A DNA stretch of 64,000 nt from Hyphomicrobiales bacterium (GTDB lineage: Bacteria > Pseudomonadota > Alphaproteobacteria > Rhizobiales > Beijerinckiaceae), in the NCBI GenBank assembly GCA_027489955.1, contig JAIXYZ010000013.1, forward strand, positions 992,001 through 1,056,000, given 5' to 3'. Shown here piece by piece: positions 8,886 to 17,539 of the stretch (position 1 is the first letter of the stretch; every line of letters starts with the position of its first letter). Made by a program: the position numbers and the translations under genes. The notes under the pieces were generated by a model. It was not told where the DNA came from and did no database searches. It saw nothing but the letters and a program-made list of their open reading frames with translations.

Positions 8886-9416
8886 ATGACCATCCCCAAC
8901 GTCATCACCATCGTCCGGCTGATCCTGGTCCCGCTCATCATCGTGGCCATCGCGCAGCTCGAATGGCTGGCGGCCTTCGCCATCTTCGCCGCCGCCGGCA
9001 TCTCCGACGCGGTCGACGGCGCCATCGCCCGCCGCTTCGACATGCGCAGCGAGCTCGGCGCGTATCTCGATCCCATCGCCGACAAGTCGCTCCTGGTCTC
9101 GATCTACGTGACCCTGGCGATCGTGGGCGTGCTGCCGGTCTGGATCGCCGTCCTCGTCGTGTCGCGGGACCTGATGATCGTCGCCGCCATCATCGTCTCC
9201 TGGCTCATGGCGCGGCCCATCGCCATCAAGCCGCTCCTGATCAGCAAGCTGAACACCACGGCGCAGATCATGTTCGCCGGCCTCCTGCTGGCGGCGAAGG
9301 CCTTTGCGGTGGTGCCCGGGCCGGCGATGGCGGTCGGCCTTGCCGTGGTCGCGACCTTGACCTTGGCCTCCACCGCCGCCTATCTCGCCATCTGGCTGAA
9401 GCACATGGCGTCGTGA
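8886..9416 (+). CDS. CDP-alcohol phosphatidyltransferase family membrane protein
   Basis: A 176-residue inner-membrane protein with about five or six membrane segments. It carries the CDP-alcohol phosphotransferase signature DG--AR--------G---D---D as DAVDGAIARR...LGAYLDPIADK. These enzymes make phospholipids such as phosphatidylglycerophosphate from CDP-diacylglycerol. It is shorter than most PgsA proteins, so its exact acceptor alcohol is uncertain. It is first in a five-gene run with the AI-2E transporter, hdaA, ppk and ppx, separated by seven bases from the next gene. Confidence 0.85.
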   Translation: MTIPNVITIVRLILVPLIIVAIAQLEWLAAFAIFAAAGISDAVDGAIARRFDMRSELGAYLDPIADKSLLVSIYVTLAIVGVLPVWIAVLVVSRDLMIVAAIIVSWLMARPIAIKPLLISKLNTTAQIMFAGLLLAAKAFAVVPGPAMAVGLAVVATLTLASTAAYLAIWLKHMAS

Positions 9417-9423
9417 GGACCGG

Positions 9424-10524
9424 ATGACGATCCAGCGGCAGGTGACGTTCTGGCTGATCGCGCTCTTCGCCGTCGTCGTCCTCCTGTATCTCCTGAGCGG
9501 CATCCTGCTGCCTTTCGCGGCGGGGCTCGTGCTCGCCTACCTGCTCGATCCGCTGGCCGACCGGCTGGAGCGGATGCGTTTCAGCCGCCTGGCGGCGACC
9601 TTGCTCATCCTCGGACTTTTCGTGCTGATCTTCGTGCTGGCGCTGGTGCTGATCGCGCCGGTTCTCGCCAACCAGCTCGCGGCCTTCGCGGCGCGCCTGC
9701 CGGAAACCGCGCAGCGGCTGCAGCAATTGCTGGCGGAGCAGGGCGCGCCGCTCGTCGAGCGCTTCGGCGGGCAGGATGCGCTGCGCGACGTGCAGAACTC
9801 GCTTGGCGATGTGGTGGGGCAGGGGGCGACGTGGGTCGCCACGCTGTTGAAGTCGCTCTGGTCCGGCGGACAGGCCTTCATCGGCCTCGTGTCGCTCCTC
9901 GTCATCACACCCGTCGTGGCGTTCTACCTGCTCGTCGACTGGGACCGGATGGTCATTTCCATCGACACCTGGATCCCGCCGCGGAACCGGGAGCTGGTGC
10001 GGGGCCTGGCGCGGGAGATGGACGTCGCGATATCCGGCTTCCTGCGCGGGCAGAGCCTGGTCTGCCTGTTCCTGGGCATCTTCTACGCCATCGGCCTGTC
10101 CCTCGTCGGGCTCAACTTCGCCGTGCTGATCGGCCTTGTGTCCGGCATCATCAGCTTCATCCCCTATGTCGGATCCCTGACCGGCCTGCTGCTCGCGCTC
10201 GGCGTCGCCATCGTCCAGTTCTGGCCGGACTGGGTGATGATCGGGGCCACGCTCGGCGTCTTCGCCGCGGGGCAGTTCCTCGAGGGCAACATCGTCCAGC
10301 CCAAGCTCGTGGGCGAGTCGGTGGGGCTTCATCCCGTCTGGGTCATGTTCGCGCTGCTCGCCTTCGGCAGCCTGTTCGGCTTCGTCGGCCTGCTCCTGGC
10401 GGTGCCGCTCGCCGCGATCATCGGCGTGCTGACCCGCTTCGCGCTGCGACAATATCTGGCGAGCCCCCTGTACGAGGCGCCTCCGGCCCCGCCGGTGCGA
10501 CGGGCGGACCGCACGACGCCATGA
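9424..10524 (+). CDS. AI-2E family (PerM-like) membrane protein
   Basis: A 366-residue integral membrane protein of the AI-2E/PerM family, with about eight membrane segments. Two N-terminal segments (residues 9-40 and 60-85) are followed by a long hydrophilic loop with coiled-coil character (residues about 90-150). The C-terminal block contains the family motif region SFIPYVGSLTGLLLALGVAIVQF and FLEGNIVQPKLVG. Members have been linked to autoinducer export and Na+/H+ exchange, but here the role is unknown. GAGGA lies just before the ATG. Its last four bases overlap the hdaA start (ATGA). Confidence 0.9.
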   Translation: MTIQRQVTFWLIALFAVVVLLYLLSGILLPFAAGLVLAYLLDPLADRLERMRFSRLAATLLILGLFVLIFVLALVLIAPVLANQLAAFAARLPETAQRLQQLLAEQGAPLVERFGGQDALRDVQNSLGDVVGQGATWVATLLKSLWSGGQAFIGLVSLLVITPVVAFYLLVDWDRMVISIDTWIPPRNRELVRGLAREMDVAISGFLRGQSLVCLFLGIFYAIGLSLVGLNFAVLIGLVSGIISFIPYVGSLTGLLLALGVAIVQFWPDWVMIGATLGVFAAGQFLEGNIVQPKLVGESVGLHPVWVMFALLAFGSLFGFVGLLLAVPLAAIIGVLTRFALRQYLASPLYEAPPAPPVRRADRTTP

Positions 10525-11222
10525 CCGAGCGCCCGCGCCAGCTCGCGCTCGACCTGCCGCTGGAGCCCCGGCTCGATCCCGAAGACTTCCTCGTCGGCCC
10601 CTCCAACGAGGCGGCCTATGGCCTCATCGAGGGCTGGCCGGACTGGCCGGACACGGTCCTGCTGCTGGAAGGGCCGGAAGGCGCGGGCAAGACGCACCTT
10701 GCCGGCATCTGGGCCAGACGGGCCCATGCCTGGACCCTCCCGGCGCGGGACATCGCGCAAGCCGACGTGCCGCGCCTCGTCTCCGGCGGCGCCCTCGTCG
10801 TCGAGGACGCCGACAGGGGGCCGGTGGACGAAGCCGCCCTGTTCCATCTCCTGAACATGGCCCGCGAGCGGCGCAGCCATGTCCTCATCACCGGCCGCGG
10901 CGGGCCGGACGCGTGGGGCTTTGCCACCCGCGACCTCGTCTCGCGCCTGCGCCTCGCGCCGGTCGCCCGCATCGACCCGCCCGACGAGGCGCTGCTGCGG
11001 GCGCTGGTCGTGAAGCTCTTCCTCGACCGCCAGATCGTCGTCGACACCAGCGTCGTCGATTACCTCGTCCTGCGGATCGAGCGCTCCTTCGCCGCCGTGG
11101 CCGAGGCCGTCGACAGCCTGGACCGCCACGCGCTCAGCGCGGGACGGCGCGTGACGCGGGCCATGGCCGCGTCCATCCTCCCGGGTCTGGAGGATTCGGC
11201 AAAGGACGAGCGCGATGAATGA
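10521..11222 (+). CDS. hdaA: DnaA-related replication regulator HdaA
   Basis: A 233-residue AAA+-like protein related to DnaA domain III. The N-terminal hexapeptide QLALDL (residues 7-12) is the beta-clamp-binding motif of Hda proteins, and GPEGAGKT (51-58) is the Walker A loop. Hda bound to the sliding clamp stimulates ATP hydrolysis by DnaA and so prevents re-initiation. There is no DNA-binding domain IV, which separates it from DnaA. It overlaps the upstream gene by four bases and ppk by eight bases. In Caulobacter the same gene performs this function (family knowledge). Confidence 0.92.
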   Translation: MTERPRQLALDLPLEPRLDPEDFLVGPSNEAAYGLIEGWPDWPDTVLLLEGPEGAGKTHLAGIWARRAHAWTLPARDIAQADVPRLVSGGALVVEDADRGPVDEAALFHLLNMARERRSHVLITGRGGPDAWGFATRDLVSRLRLAPVARIDPPDEALLRALVVKLFLDRQIVVDTSVVDYLVLRIERSFAAVAEAVDSLDRHALSAGRRVTRAMAASILPGLEDSAKDERDE

Positions 11223-13431
11223 TGCGGGCCTGACGCTGCCGCCCGGACCCGGCGAAGCTGCCGCGCCGCCGGACGCCGCCGCCGGCGCCGAACTCGCCCA
11301 GTCGCCGGCGCGGTTCATCAACCGCGAGCTGTCCTGGCTGCAGTTCAACCGCCGCGTGATCGAGGAGGCGGCCAATCCCCGCCATCCGCTGCTGGAGCGG
11401 CTTCGCTTCCTGTCGATCTCGGCGACCAATCTCGACGAATTCTTCATGGTCCGCGTCGCGGGCCTGCGCGGCCAGCTGCGCAACGGGCTCGTCGCGCCCT
11501 CGGAGGACGGCCTGTCGCCGGCCGAGCAGCTCGCGCGCATCGCCGTCGTGGTCGACGAGCTGACCCGCGACCAGCAGCGGCGCTGGGCGTCGCTCCGCGG
11601 CGAGCTGGCCGATGCCGGGATCGCGGTGGTGCCGCCGGACGAGCTGACGGGTCACGAGGCCCGCTGGCTCGAGGACCATTTCGCCTCGCAGGTCTTCCCG
11701 GTCCTGACGCCGCTGGCGGTCGACCCGGCCCATCCCTTTCCGTTCATCTCCAACCTGGGCTTCACGCTGGCGCTCGCGCTCGCGCGGCCGGCGGACGGCA
11801 AGCCGCTGGAGGCGCTCGTGCGCGTCCCCGGCAAGATCCGGCGTTTCATCCGCCTGCCGGATTTCGGCGGCACGGGCGGCGCGCGCTTCGTGGCCCTGGA
11901 GCAGGTGATCGCGCGCTTCTCCGAGCGTCTCTTCCCCGGCTATCAGATCCTCGGCTTCGGCGGTTTCCGCATCATCCGGGACTCCGAGATCGAGATCGAG
12001 GAGGAGGCCGAGGACCTCGTCCAGTTCTTCGAGACGGCGCTAAAGCAGCGGCGGCGCGGCACCGTGATCCGCCTCGAGGTGGACGCGGGCATGCTGCCGG
12101 CGCTGCGGCACTTCGTGGCCGACGCCCTCGACGTCTCGCACGAGGACATCGTCGTCGTGGAAGGCCTGCTGGCGCCGTCCGACCTCGTGGAACTCACGGA
12201 AGTCGACAGGCCGGACCTGAAGTTCACGCCCTATACGCCCCGGTTCCCCGAGCGCATCCGCGAGCATGGCGGGGATTGCTTCGCCGCCATCCGCGAGAAG
12301 GACATCATCGTCCACCACCCCTACGAGAGCTTCGACGTCGTCGTGCAGTTCCTGGACCAGGCGGCGCGGGACCCCGACGTGGTGGCGATCAAGCAGACGC
12401 TCTACCGCACGTCCCGGGACAGCCCGATCGTGAAGGCGCTGGCGGAGGCCGCATCCCAGGGCAAGTCCGTCACGGCCCTGGTGGAGCTGAAGGCCCGGTT
12501 CGACGAGGAAGCCAACATCCGCTGGTCGCGGGACCTGGAACGGGCCGGGGCGCAGGTGGTCTTCGGCTTCATCGAGCTGAAGACGCATTCCAAGCTGTCG
12601 ATGGTGGTCCGGCGCGAGGGGGACCGGCTGGCCACCTACTGTCACATCGGCACCGGCAACTACAATCCGGTGACCGCGCGGGTCTATACCGACGTGTCCT
12701 TCTTCACCGCCGATCCCGCCATCGGGCGCGACATCGCGAGGGTCTTCAACTTCGTCACCGGCTACGCCCAGCCCGTCGGCATGGAGCGGCTCGCGGTCTC
12801 GCCCGTCACGCTGAAGGCGCGCCTTCTCCAGCACGTGGAGGAGGAGATCGCCCATGCGAGGGAAGGGCGCCCGGCCGCCATCTGGGCCAAGTGCAATTCG
12901 CTCGTCGACCCCACGATGATCGACGCCTTCTACCGGGCGAGCCAGGCCGGCGTGCGGGTCGACCTGATCGTGCGCGGCATATGCTGCCTGCGCCCGGGGC
13001 TGCCGGGCCTGTCCGAGAACATCCGGGTGAAGTCCATCGTTGGCCGCTTCCTCGAGCACGGCCGCATGTACGCCTTCGGCAACGGGCACGGGCTGCCGCA
13101 CCCGCAGGCCCACGTCTACATCTCCTCGGCCGACCTCATGCCGCGCAATCTCGACCGCCGCGTCGAGGTGCTGGTGCCGGTGCTCAATCCCACCGTCCAT
13201 CGCCAGGTGCTCGACCAGATCATGGCCGGCAACCTTGCCGACAACCAGCAAAGCTGGCAGGTGCAGCCGGACGGGACCAGCCTGCGCGTCTCTCCGGCGG
13301 CCGACGAGGAACCGTTCAACGTCCACGAGTATTTCATGACGCATCCATCCTTGTCCGGCCGCGGCAGCGCGCTGGAAGACGACATGCCGCTTCCCTCCGT
13401 CCGGCCCGCCCGCCGGGAGCGCCCCCGATGA
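11215..13431 (+). CDS. ppk: Polyphosphate kinase 1
   Basis: A 738-residue enzyme that polymerises the gamma phosphate of ATP into polyphosphate. The N-terminal domain starts with [15 protein letters not shown]. His458 (ELKTHSKL) corresponds to the autophosphorylated histidine, and His477 ([11 protein letters not shown]) to the second essential histidine, the 19-residue spacing being the same as in E. coli Ppk. Two phospholipase-D-like C-terminal domains follow. The start overlaps hdaA by eight bases and the stop overlaps ppx by four (ATGA). The first 30 residues are Ala/Pro-rich and disordered. Confidence 0.97.
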   Translation: MNDAGLTLPPGPGEAAAPPDAAAGAELAQSPARFINRELSWLQFNRRVIEEAANPRHPLLERLRFLSISATNLDEFFMVRVAGLRGQLRNGLVAPSEDGLSPAEQLARIAVVVDELTRDQQRRWASLRGELADAGIAVVPPDELTGHEARWLEDHFASQVFPVLTPLAVDPAHPFPFISNLGFTLALALARPADGKPLEALVRVPGKIRRFIRLPDFGGTGGARFVALEQVIARFSERLFPGYQILGFGGFRIIRDSEIEIEEEAEDLVQFFETALKQRRRGTVIRLEVDAGMLPALRHFVADALDVSHEDIVVVEGLLAPSDLVELTEVDRPDLKFTPYTPRFPERIREHGGDCFAAIREKDIIVHHPYESFDVVVQFLDQAARDPDVVAIKQTLYRTSRDSPIVKALAEAASQGKSVTALVELKARFDEEANIRWSRDLERAGAQVVFGFIELKTHSKLSMVVRREGDRLATYCHIGTGNYNPVTARVYTDVSFFTADPAIGRDIARVFNFVTGYAQPVGMERLAVSPVTLKARLLQHVEEEIAHAREGRPAAIWAKCNSLVDPTMIDAFYRASQAGVRVDLIVRGICCLRPGLPGLSENIRVKSIVGRFLEHGRMYAFGNGHGLPHPQAHVYISSADLMPRNLDRRVEVLVPVLNPTVHRQVLDQIMAGNLADNQQSWQVQPDGTSLRVSPAADEEPFNVHEYFMTHPSLSGRGSALEDDMPLPSVRPARRERPR

Positions 13432-14936
13432 ACGCCTTCGGCAACGGCTCGCAGGCCGCCCGCGATCCCGTCGCGATCATCGACATCGGATCGAACTCGG
13501 TCCGCCTCGTCGTCTACGAGGCGCCTTCCCGCGCGCCGACGCCGGTCTTCAACGAGAAGATCCTCTGCGGCCTTGGCCGCAATCTCGCGACCACGGGGCG
13601 GCTGTCGACGGACGCGATGGATCAGGCGATCCGCGCCCTCGCGCGCTTCCGGGTGCTGTGCGAGGCGATGGACGTCACGCGCTGCCACGTCGTGGCCACA
13701 GCGGCGGCGCGCGACGCGGCCAACGGGCCGGAATTCCTGGCCCGCGCCGAGGCCGCCAGCGGCCAGCCCATCGAGCTGATCTCGGGACAGCGCGAGGCCG
13801 AGCTGTCCGCCTACGGCGTGATCTCCGGGCTGTACGATCCCGACGGCGTCGTCGGCGACCTCGGCGGCGGCAGCCTGGAGCTCATCGACGTCAAGGGCGG
13901 CGCGCCGGGCCGCGGGCTTTCGTTCCCGCTCGGCGTGCTGGCGCTGCAGGACGCCTCGAAGGGTTCCGTCCGGGCGGCGCAGAAGATCGTGCGCGACATG
14001 CTGGACGGCGCCGAGCTCAAGGGCCTGCGCAATCGCTCGTTCTACGCTGTCGGCGGCACCTGGCGCGCGCTCGCCCGCCTGCATATGGGCCAGCGCGGCT
14101 ACCCGCTTCACATCATGCACGGCTATTCCATGCAGCCGCGGGACATCGCCGACTTCGCGCAGATCGTCGAGCGCATCGACGCCGGATCGCTGGAGGCCAT
14201 CGAGAGCGTCTCGGAAGCCCGCCGCGACCTGCTCGCCTATGGCGCCGTCGTGCTCGAGGAGGTCATCCGCCGCGGCCGCCCGCGCGAGATCGTGGTGTCG
14301 GCTCTCGGCGTGCGCGAGGGGCTCCTGTTCGAGAGGCTGGAGGCCGAGACCCGGCGGCAGGACCCGCTCCTGTCCATCGCCGCGGAGATGAACGAGCGGC
14401 GCTCGCGCTCCCCCCGGCATGGGCAGGAGCTGATCGAATGGACGGGGCGGCTGATCGCGGAGCTCGACCTCGACGAGACGCCGGAGGAGCGCCGCCTGCG
14501 CCATGCCGCCTGTCTCATGGCCGATGTGGGCTGGCGGGCCCATCCGGACTATCGCGCCGAGGAGAGCCTGAACACGATCGCCCATTCGACGCTGACGGGC
14601 GTGGACCATCCCGGCCGCGCCTTCCTGGCGCTGACCGTGTTCTACCGCCATCTGGGTCTGGCGAGCGACGTCGTCCATCCGCGCCTGCGGGAGCTGATGG
14701 GCGCCCGCGCCCTGGACCGTGCCCGCATCATCGGCGGGGCGATGCGCGTCGCCTATCTGGTCTCGGCGGCCATGCCGGGCATCCTGCCCCAGACGCCGCT
14801 CTCGGTCGCCGGGCGGCACCTGGAGCTGACGCTGCCGCAGGCCTATGCCGCGCTCGGCAGCGAGCGCCTGCTGAACCGCCTGAAGCAGCTTGCCCGGGTG
14901 GCCGGCCTCAAACCTCGGATCGTTTCGCGGGGCTGA
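13428..14936 (+). CDS. ppx: Exopolyphosphatase / Ppx-GppA phosphatase
   Basis: A 502-residue phosphatase of the actin-like Ppx/GppA family. The phosphate-binding motif [16 protein letters not shown] and the second loop [15 protein letters not shown] are both present. The C-terminal half is helical and HD-like. It hydrolyses polyphosphate and possibly (p)ppGpp precursors (family knowledge). It is translationally coupled to ppk by a four-base ATGA overlap, so the enzymes that make and degrade polyphosphate are made from one message. Its 3' end overlaps the convergent rnd gene by 29 bases. Confidence 0.95.
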   Translation: MNAFGNGSQAARDPVAIIDIGSNSVRLVVYEAPSRAPTPVFNEKILCGLGRNLATTGRLSTDAMDQAIRALARFRVLCEAMDVTRCHVVATAAARDAANGPEFLARAEAASGQPIELISGQREAELSAYGVISGLYDPDGVVGDLGGGSLELIDVKGGAPGRGLSFPLGVLALQDASKGSVRAAQKIVRDMLDGAELKGLRNRSFYAVGGTWRALARLHMGQRGYPLHIMHGYSMQPRDIADFAQIVERIDAGSLEAIESVSEARRDLLAYGAVVLEEVIRRGRPREIVVSALGVREGLLFERLEAETRRQDPLLSIAAEMNERRSRSPRHGQELIEWTGRLIAELDLDETPEERRLRHAACLMADVGWRAHPDYRAEESLNTIAHSTLTGVDHPGRAFLALTVFYRHLGLASDVVHPRLRELMGARALDRARIIGGAMRVAYLVSAAMPGILPQTPLSVAGRHLELTLPQAYAALGSERLLNRLKQLARVAGLKPRIVSRG

Positions 14937-16086
14937 CCGGAACGCGCGGGGCGACGACGACGCGCCCGCGCTCCACCGCCAGGGCCAGCTCCCCGCGCTT
15001 CAGCGCCAGGGCAGGCTCGCCGAACAGGTCCCGCCGCCAGCCCGAGAGGGCCCGGACCTCGGCGTGGTCACTGTGCGCGATCGCCTCCAGGTCGTCGACG
15101 GTCGCCAGGATCTTGGGCGCCACCTTCTCGCGCTCGGCCACGGCCTTGAGCAGCACCTTGAGCAGGTCCAGCGTGGCCCCGCCGTTCCCGCGCGGCCTGT
15201 CCCGGTCGATGTCGGGCAGGGTGGCGGGGTCGCGGGCGAGGGCACGCTCGATGGCGGCGATGATGTCCGCGCCGCTGCGCGAACGCTCGAAGCCGCGCGG
15301 GACCGAGCGCAGCTGGGCCATCGCCTCCGGCGTGCGCGGCGCCGCGATCGCGATCTCCACCAGTCCGTCGTCCTTCATCACCCGGCTGCGCGGCACGTCG
15401 CGCTCGCGCGCCTCGCGCTCGCGCCAGGCCGCCAGCTCCATCAGGGCCGCGATCTCGCGCGGGCGGCGCACACGGCCGGCGAGGCGCCGCCAGGCGTCCT
15501 CAGGGCTCGTCTCGTAGGTCTCGGGCGCGGTCAAGAGCGCCATCTCCTCGGCGACCCATCCCGCCCGGCCGCTCGCGTCGAGCTTGGCCTTCAGCGCCTC
15601 GTAGACGATCCGCAGATGGGTGACGTCCGACTGCGCGTATTCCAGCTGCGCAGGGGAGAGCGGCCGGCGGGACCAGTCGGTGAATCGCGACGACTTGTCG
15701 ATCTTCGCCTTCGCCAGGTCGTTGACCAGTTGCTCGTAGGAGACCTGGTCGCCGAAGCCGCACACCATGGCCGCCACCTGCGTGTCGAAGAGCGGCGCCG
15801 GGATCAGCCGCCCCATGAGCCAGATGATCTCCACGTCCTGCCGCGCCGCGTGGAAGACCTTGGTCACCGCCTGGTCGGCCATCAGGTCGAGGAACGGCTT
15901 GAGGTCGATGCCCTCTGCCAGCGGATCGACCAGCGCGACCTCATCGCCGGCCGCGAGCTGGATCAGGCAGAGCTTGGGATAGTAGGTCGTCTCCCGCATG
16001 AACTCGGTGTCGACCGTGACGTAGGGGTAGGTCGCGAGGCGGGTGCAGACGTCGGCGAGTTCGGACGTGGTCGAGATCAGGCGCAT
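14908..16086 (-). CDS. rnd: Ribonuclease D
   Basis: A 392-residue 3'-to-5' exoribonuclease that trims tRNA and other RNA 3' ends. The DEDDy catalytic residues are Asp26 and Glu28 (VDTEFM), Asp84 ([11 protein letters not shown]) and Asp154 with Tyr150 ([11 protein letters not shown]). Two HRDC-type helical domains occupy the C-terminal half. I used the ATG at 16086 because family members begin MRLI; upstream in-frame codons would add 53 residues that run into the promoter region of tRNA-Cys. It ends inside the 3' end of ppx (29-base convergent overlap). Confidence 0.95.
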   Translation of the reverse strand: MRLISTTSELADVCTRLATYPYVTVDTEFMRETTYYPKLCLIQLAAGDEVALVDPLAEGIDLKPFLDLMADQAVTKVFHAARQDVEIIWLMGRLIPAPLFDTQVAAMVCGFGDQVSYEQLVNDLAKAKIDKSSRFTDWSRRPLSPAQLEYAQSDVTHLRIVYEALKAKLDASGRAGWVAEEMALLTAPETYETSPEDAWRRLAGRVRRPREIAALMELAAWREREARERDVPRSRVMKDDGLVEIAIAAPRTPEAMAQLRSVPRGFERSRSGADIIAAIERALARDPATLPDIDRDRPRGNGGATLDLLKVLLKAVAEREKVAPKILATVDDLEAIAHSDHAEVRALSGWRRDLFGEPALALKRGELALAVERGRVVVAPRVPVSPAKRSEV

Positions 16087-16152
16087 GGTCCCGCTATAGC
16101 CGAGACCGCAGGCCATGTCCCCACGACTCATGCGAAATTCGCGCGCCGGCAG

Positions 16153-16182
16153 TTGCCCTTTCGCGCAGGGCTCATGTATGTA
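16153..16182 (+). promoter_or_regulatory. Probable promoter for tRNA-Cys
   Basis: TTGCCC (16153-16158) is followed after 18 bases by TATGTA (16177-16182), and the tRNA begins 17 bases later. The boxes fit a sigma-70-like promoter and the position is right. Confidence 0.5.
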
Positions 16183-16199
16183 CCCCCCGTTCGCCCGGC

Positions 16200-16273
16200 G
16201 GCCTCGTGGCGGAGTGGTTACGCAGAGGACTGCAAATCCTTGCACCCCGGTTCGATTCCGGGCGAGGCCTCCA
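16200..16273 (+). tRNA. tRNA-Cys (GCA)
   Basis: The sequence folds as a full cloverleaf: the acceptor GGCCTCG (16200-16206) pairs with CGAGGCC (16263-16269), the discriminator is T at 16270, and CCA is encoded at 16271-16273. The anticodon GCA lies at 16232-16234 in a seven-base loop closed by a five-base stem. The T arm has GGTTCGATTCC. It is the first gene after the divergent rnd promoter. Confidence 0.97.
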
Positions 16274-16398
16274 AATCTCCCGATGCGCCGGCCTCCCTGT
16301 CCGGCGATCCAGCCCTGCTTCGCGGATTTCCGGAACGGAACCGGGCGGCGCCGGGCCCGAAACGGCGAAAATCCTGACCTCCCGCGCCCCTAACCCCG

Positions 16399-16415
16399 CT
16401 GGCACGCTTCTGGCT
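16399..16415 (+). promoter_or_regulatory. Sigma-54 (-24/-12) promoter of the Bug-protein gene
   Basis: CTGGCACG-N4-TGGCT matches the sigma-54 consensus YTGGCACG-N4-TTGCW with one mismatch. The invariant GG (16401-16402) and GC (16413-16414) are exactly ten bases apart. Transcription would start near 16426, giving a 40-base leader before the ATG at 16466. A palindrome TTCCGGAA (16328-16335) lies upstream and could be part of an activator site. A DctD-type sigma-54 activator is encoded 3 kb downstream. Confidence 0.7.
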
Positions 16416-16465
16416 AACGCTCTGCCCGAGCCGGACAGCAAGTCCGGCCCTGGGAGAAAACGCAT

Positions 16466-17434
16466 ATGTCCAAGCTGCTTGCGGCGCTGGCCTCGGCCGC
16501 GCTCGTCCTCACTACGTCCGCCTTCGCGCAACAGGACTTTCCGAACCGCCCCATCACGTTGATCGTGCCGTTCGCGGCCGGCGGCTCCACCGACATCGTG
16601 GCGCGCCTCGTCGCCGCCAGGATGAGCCAGGGCCTCGGCCAGCAGGTGATCGTCGAGAACCGCGCCGGCGCGGGCGGAAACCTGGGGGCCAACCTCGTGG
16701 CGAAGGCCGCGCCGGACGGCTACACCATTCTCATGGGCACGGTCGCGACCCACGCGCTCAACCCGGCCATGTCGAAGAAGATGCCCTACGACGCGGTCGC
16801 CGATTTCGAGCCGATCTCGCTCCTGGCGGTCGTTCCCAACGTCCTCATCGTCAACAACGACTTCCCCGCCAAGTCGGTTCGGGAGCTCATCGCCGCGCTG
16901 AAGAGGGCACCGGGCAAGTACAGCTACGCCTCTTCGGGCCTGGGCACGCCGCTTCACCTGTCGGGCGAGATGTTCAAAACCATGACCGACACCGACATGG
17001 TCCACGTGCCCTATCGCGGCTCCGGTCCGGCCCTGACCGACCTGATGGCCGGCCAAATCCAGATCCAGTTCGACAACCTGCCCTCCGCCTCGCAGCTCAT
17101 TTCCGCCGGCAAGGTGCGGGGGCTGGCCGTCACCACGCGCCAGCGCGCGGCCTCGATGCCGGACCTGCCGACCATGGAGGAGGCGGGCATCCCGCAATAC
17201 GAGACCTATACGTGGAACGCGCTGTTCGCCCCCGCCAAGACCCCGGCGGCGGTCGTCGCCCGGCTCAACGCAGAGGCCAACAAGGCCTTGGCGGACGCCA
17301 ACGTGCAGGCGCGGATGCGCGATTATTCCGCCACCGTCGTCGGCTCGACGCCGGCCGAGCTCGGCGCCCATGTGAAGGCGGAACTCGCCAAGTGGGACCC
17401 GATCGCCAAGGCGACCGGAGCGACGATCGACTGA
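16466..17434 (+). CDS. Tripartite tricarboxylate transporter substrate-binding protein (Bug/TctC family)
   Basis: A 322-residue periplasmic solute-binding protein. Residues 1-21 are a signal peptide ending AFA-Q. The mature protein starts FPNRPITLIVPFAAGGSTDI, the Bug-family signature with its ligand loop, and later has PDGYTILMG and VPYRGSGPALTDLMAGQI. Bug proteins bind carboxylates such as citrate and pass them to TctA/TctB, but neither gene is adjacent here, so this is an orphan. Downstream lie a DctB-type kinase and a sigma-54 activator, and upstream a sigma-54 promoter. It may work with a distant transporter or as a ligand sensor. GGGAGA precedes the ATG. Confidence 0.93.
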   Translation: MSKLLAALASAALVLTTSAFAQQDFPNRPITLIVPFAAGGSTDIVARLVAARMSQGLGQQVIVENRAGAGGNLGANLVAKAAPDGYTILMGTVATHALNPAMSKKMPYDAVADFEPISLLAVVPNVLIVNNDFPAKSVRELIAALKRAPGKYSYASSGLGTPLHLSGEMFKTMTDTDMVHVPYRGSGPALTDLMAGQIQIQFDNLPSASQLISAGKVRGLAVTTRQRAASMPDLPTMEEAGIPQYETYTWNALFAPAKTPAAVVARLNAEANKALADANVQARMRDYSATVVGSTPAELGAHVKAELAKWDPIAKATGATID

Positions 17435-17435
17435 C

Positions 17436-17457
17436 ACCCGCGGCACATACCGCGGGT
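17436..17457 (+). terminator. Stem-loop after the Bug-protein gene
   Basis: ACCCGCGG (17436-17443) pairs perfectly with CCGCGGGT (17450-17457) across a six-base loop, immediately after the stop codon. There is no T-run. It could attenuate read-through into the kinase gene or stabilise the binding-protein message. Confidence 0.4.
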
Positions 17458-17539
17458 TGAAGGCGATGGATCGCGCGTGCTCGCCGTTGCATGATCCTCC
17501 AAAGGCCGATTCAAAAGCGGCAAGTCGGGGGTTACGCGC

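Noticed and set aside
12276-14936. Long alternative frame across ppk that joins ppx
   Set aside because: Its first half is an Arg/Pro/Gly-rich shadow of ppk. Only the part from 13428 is a real gene (ppx).
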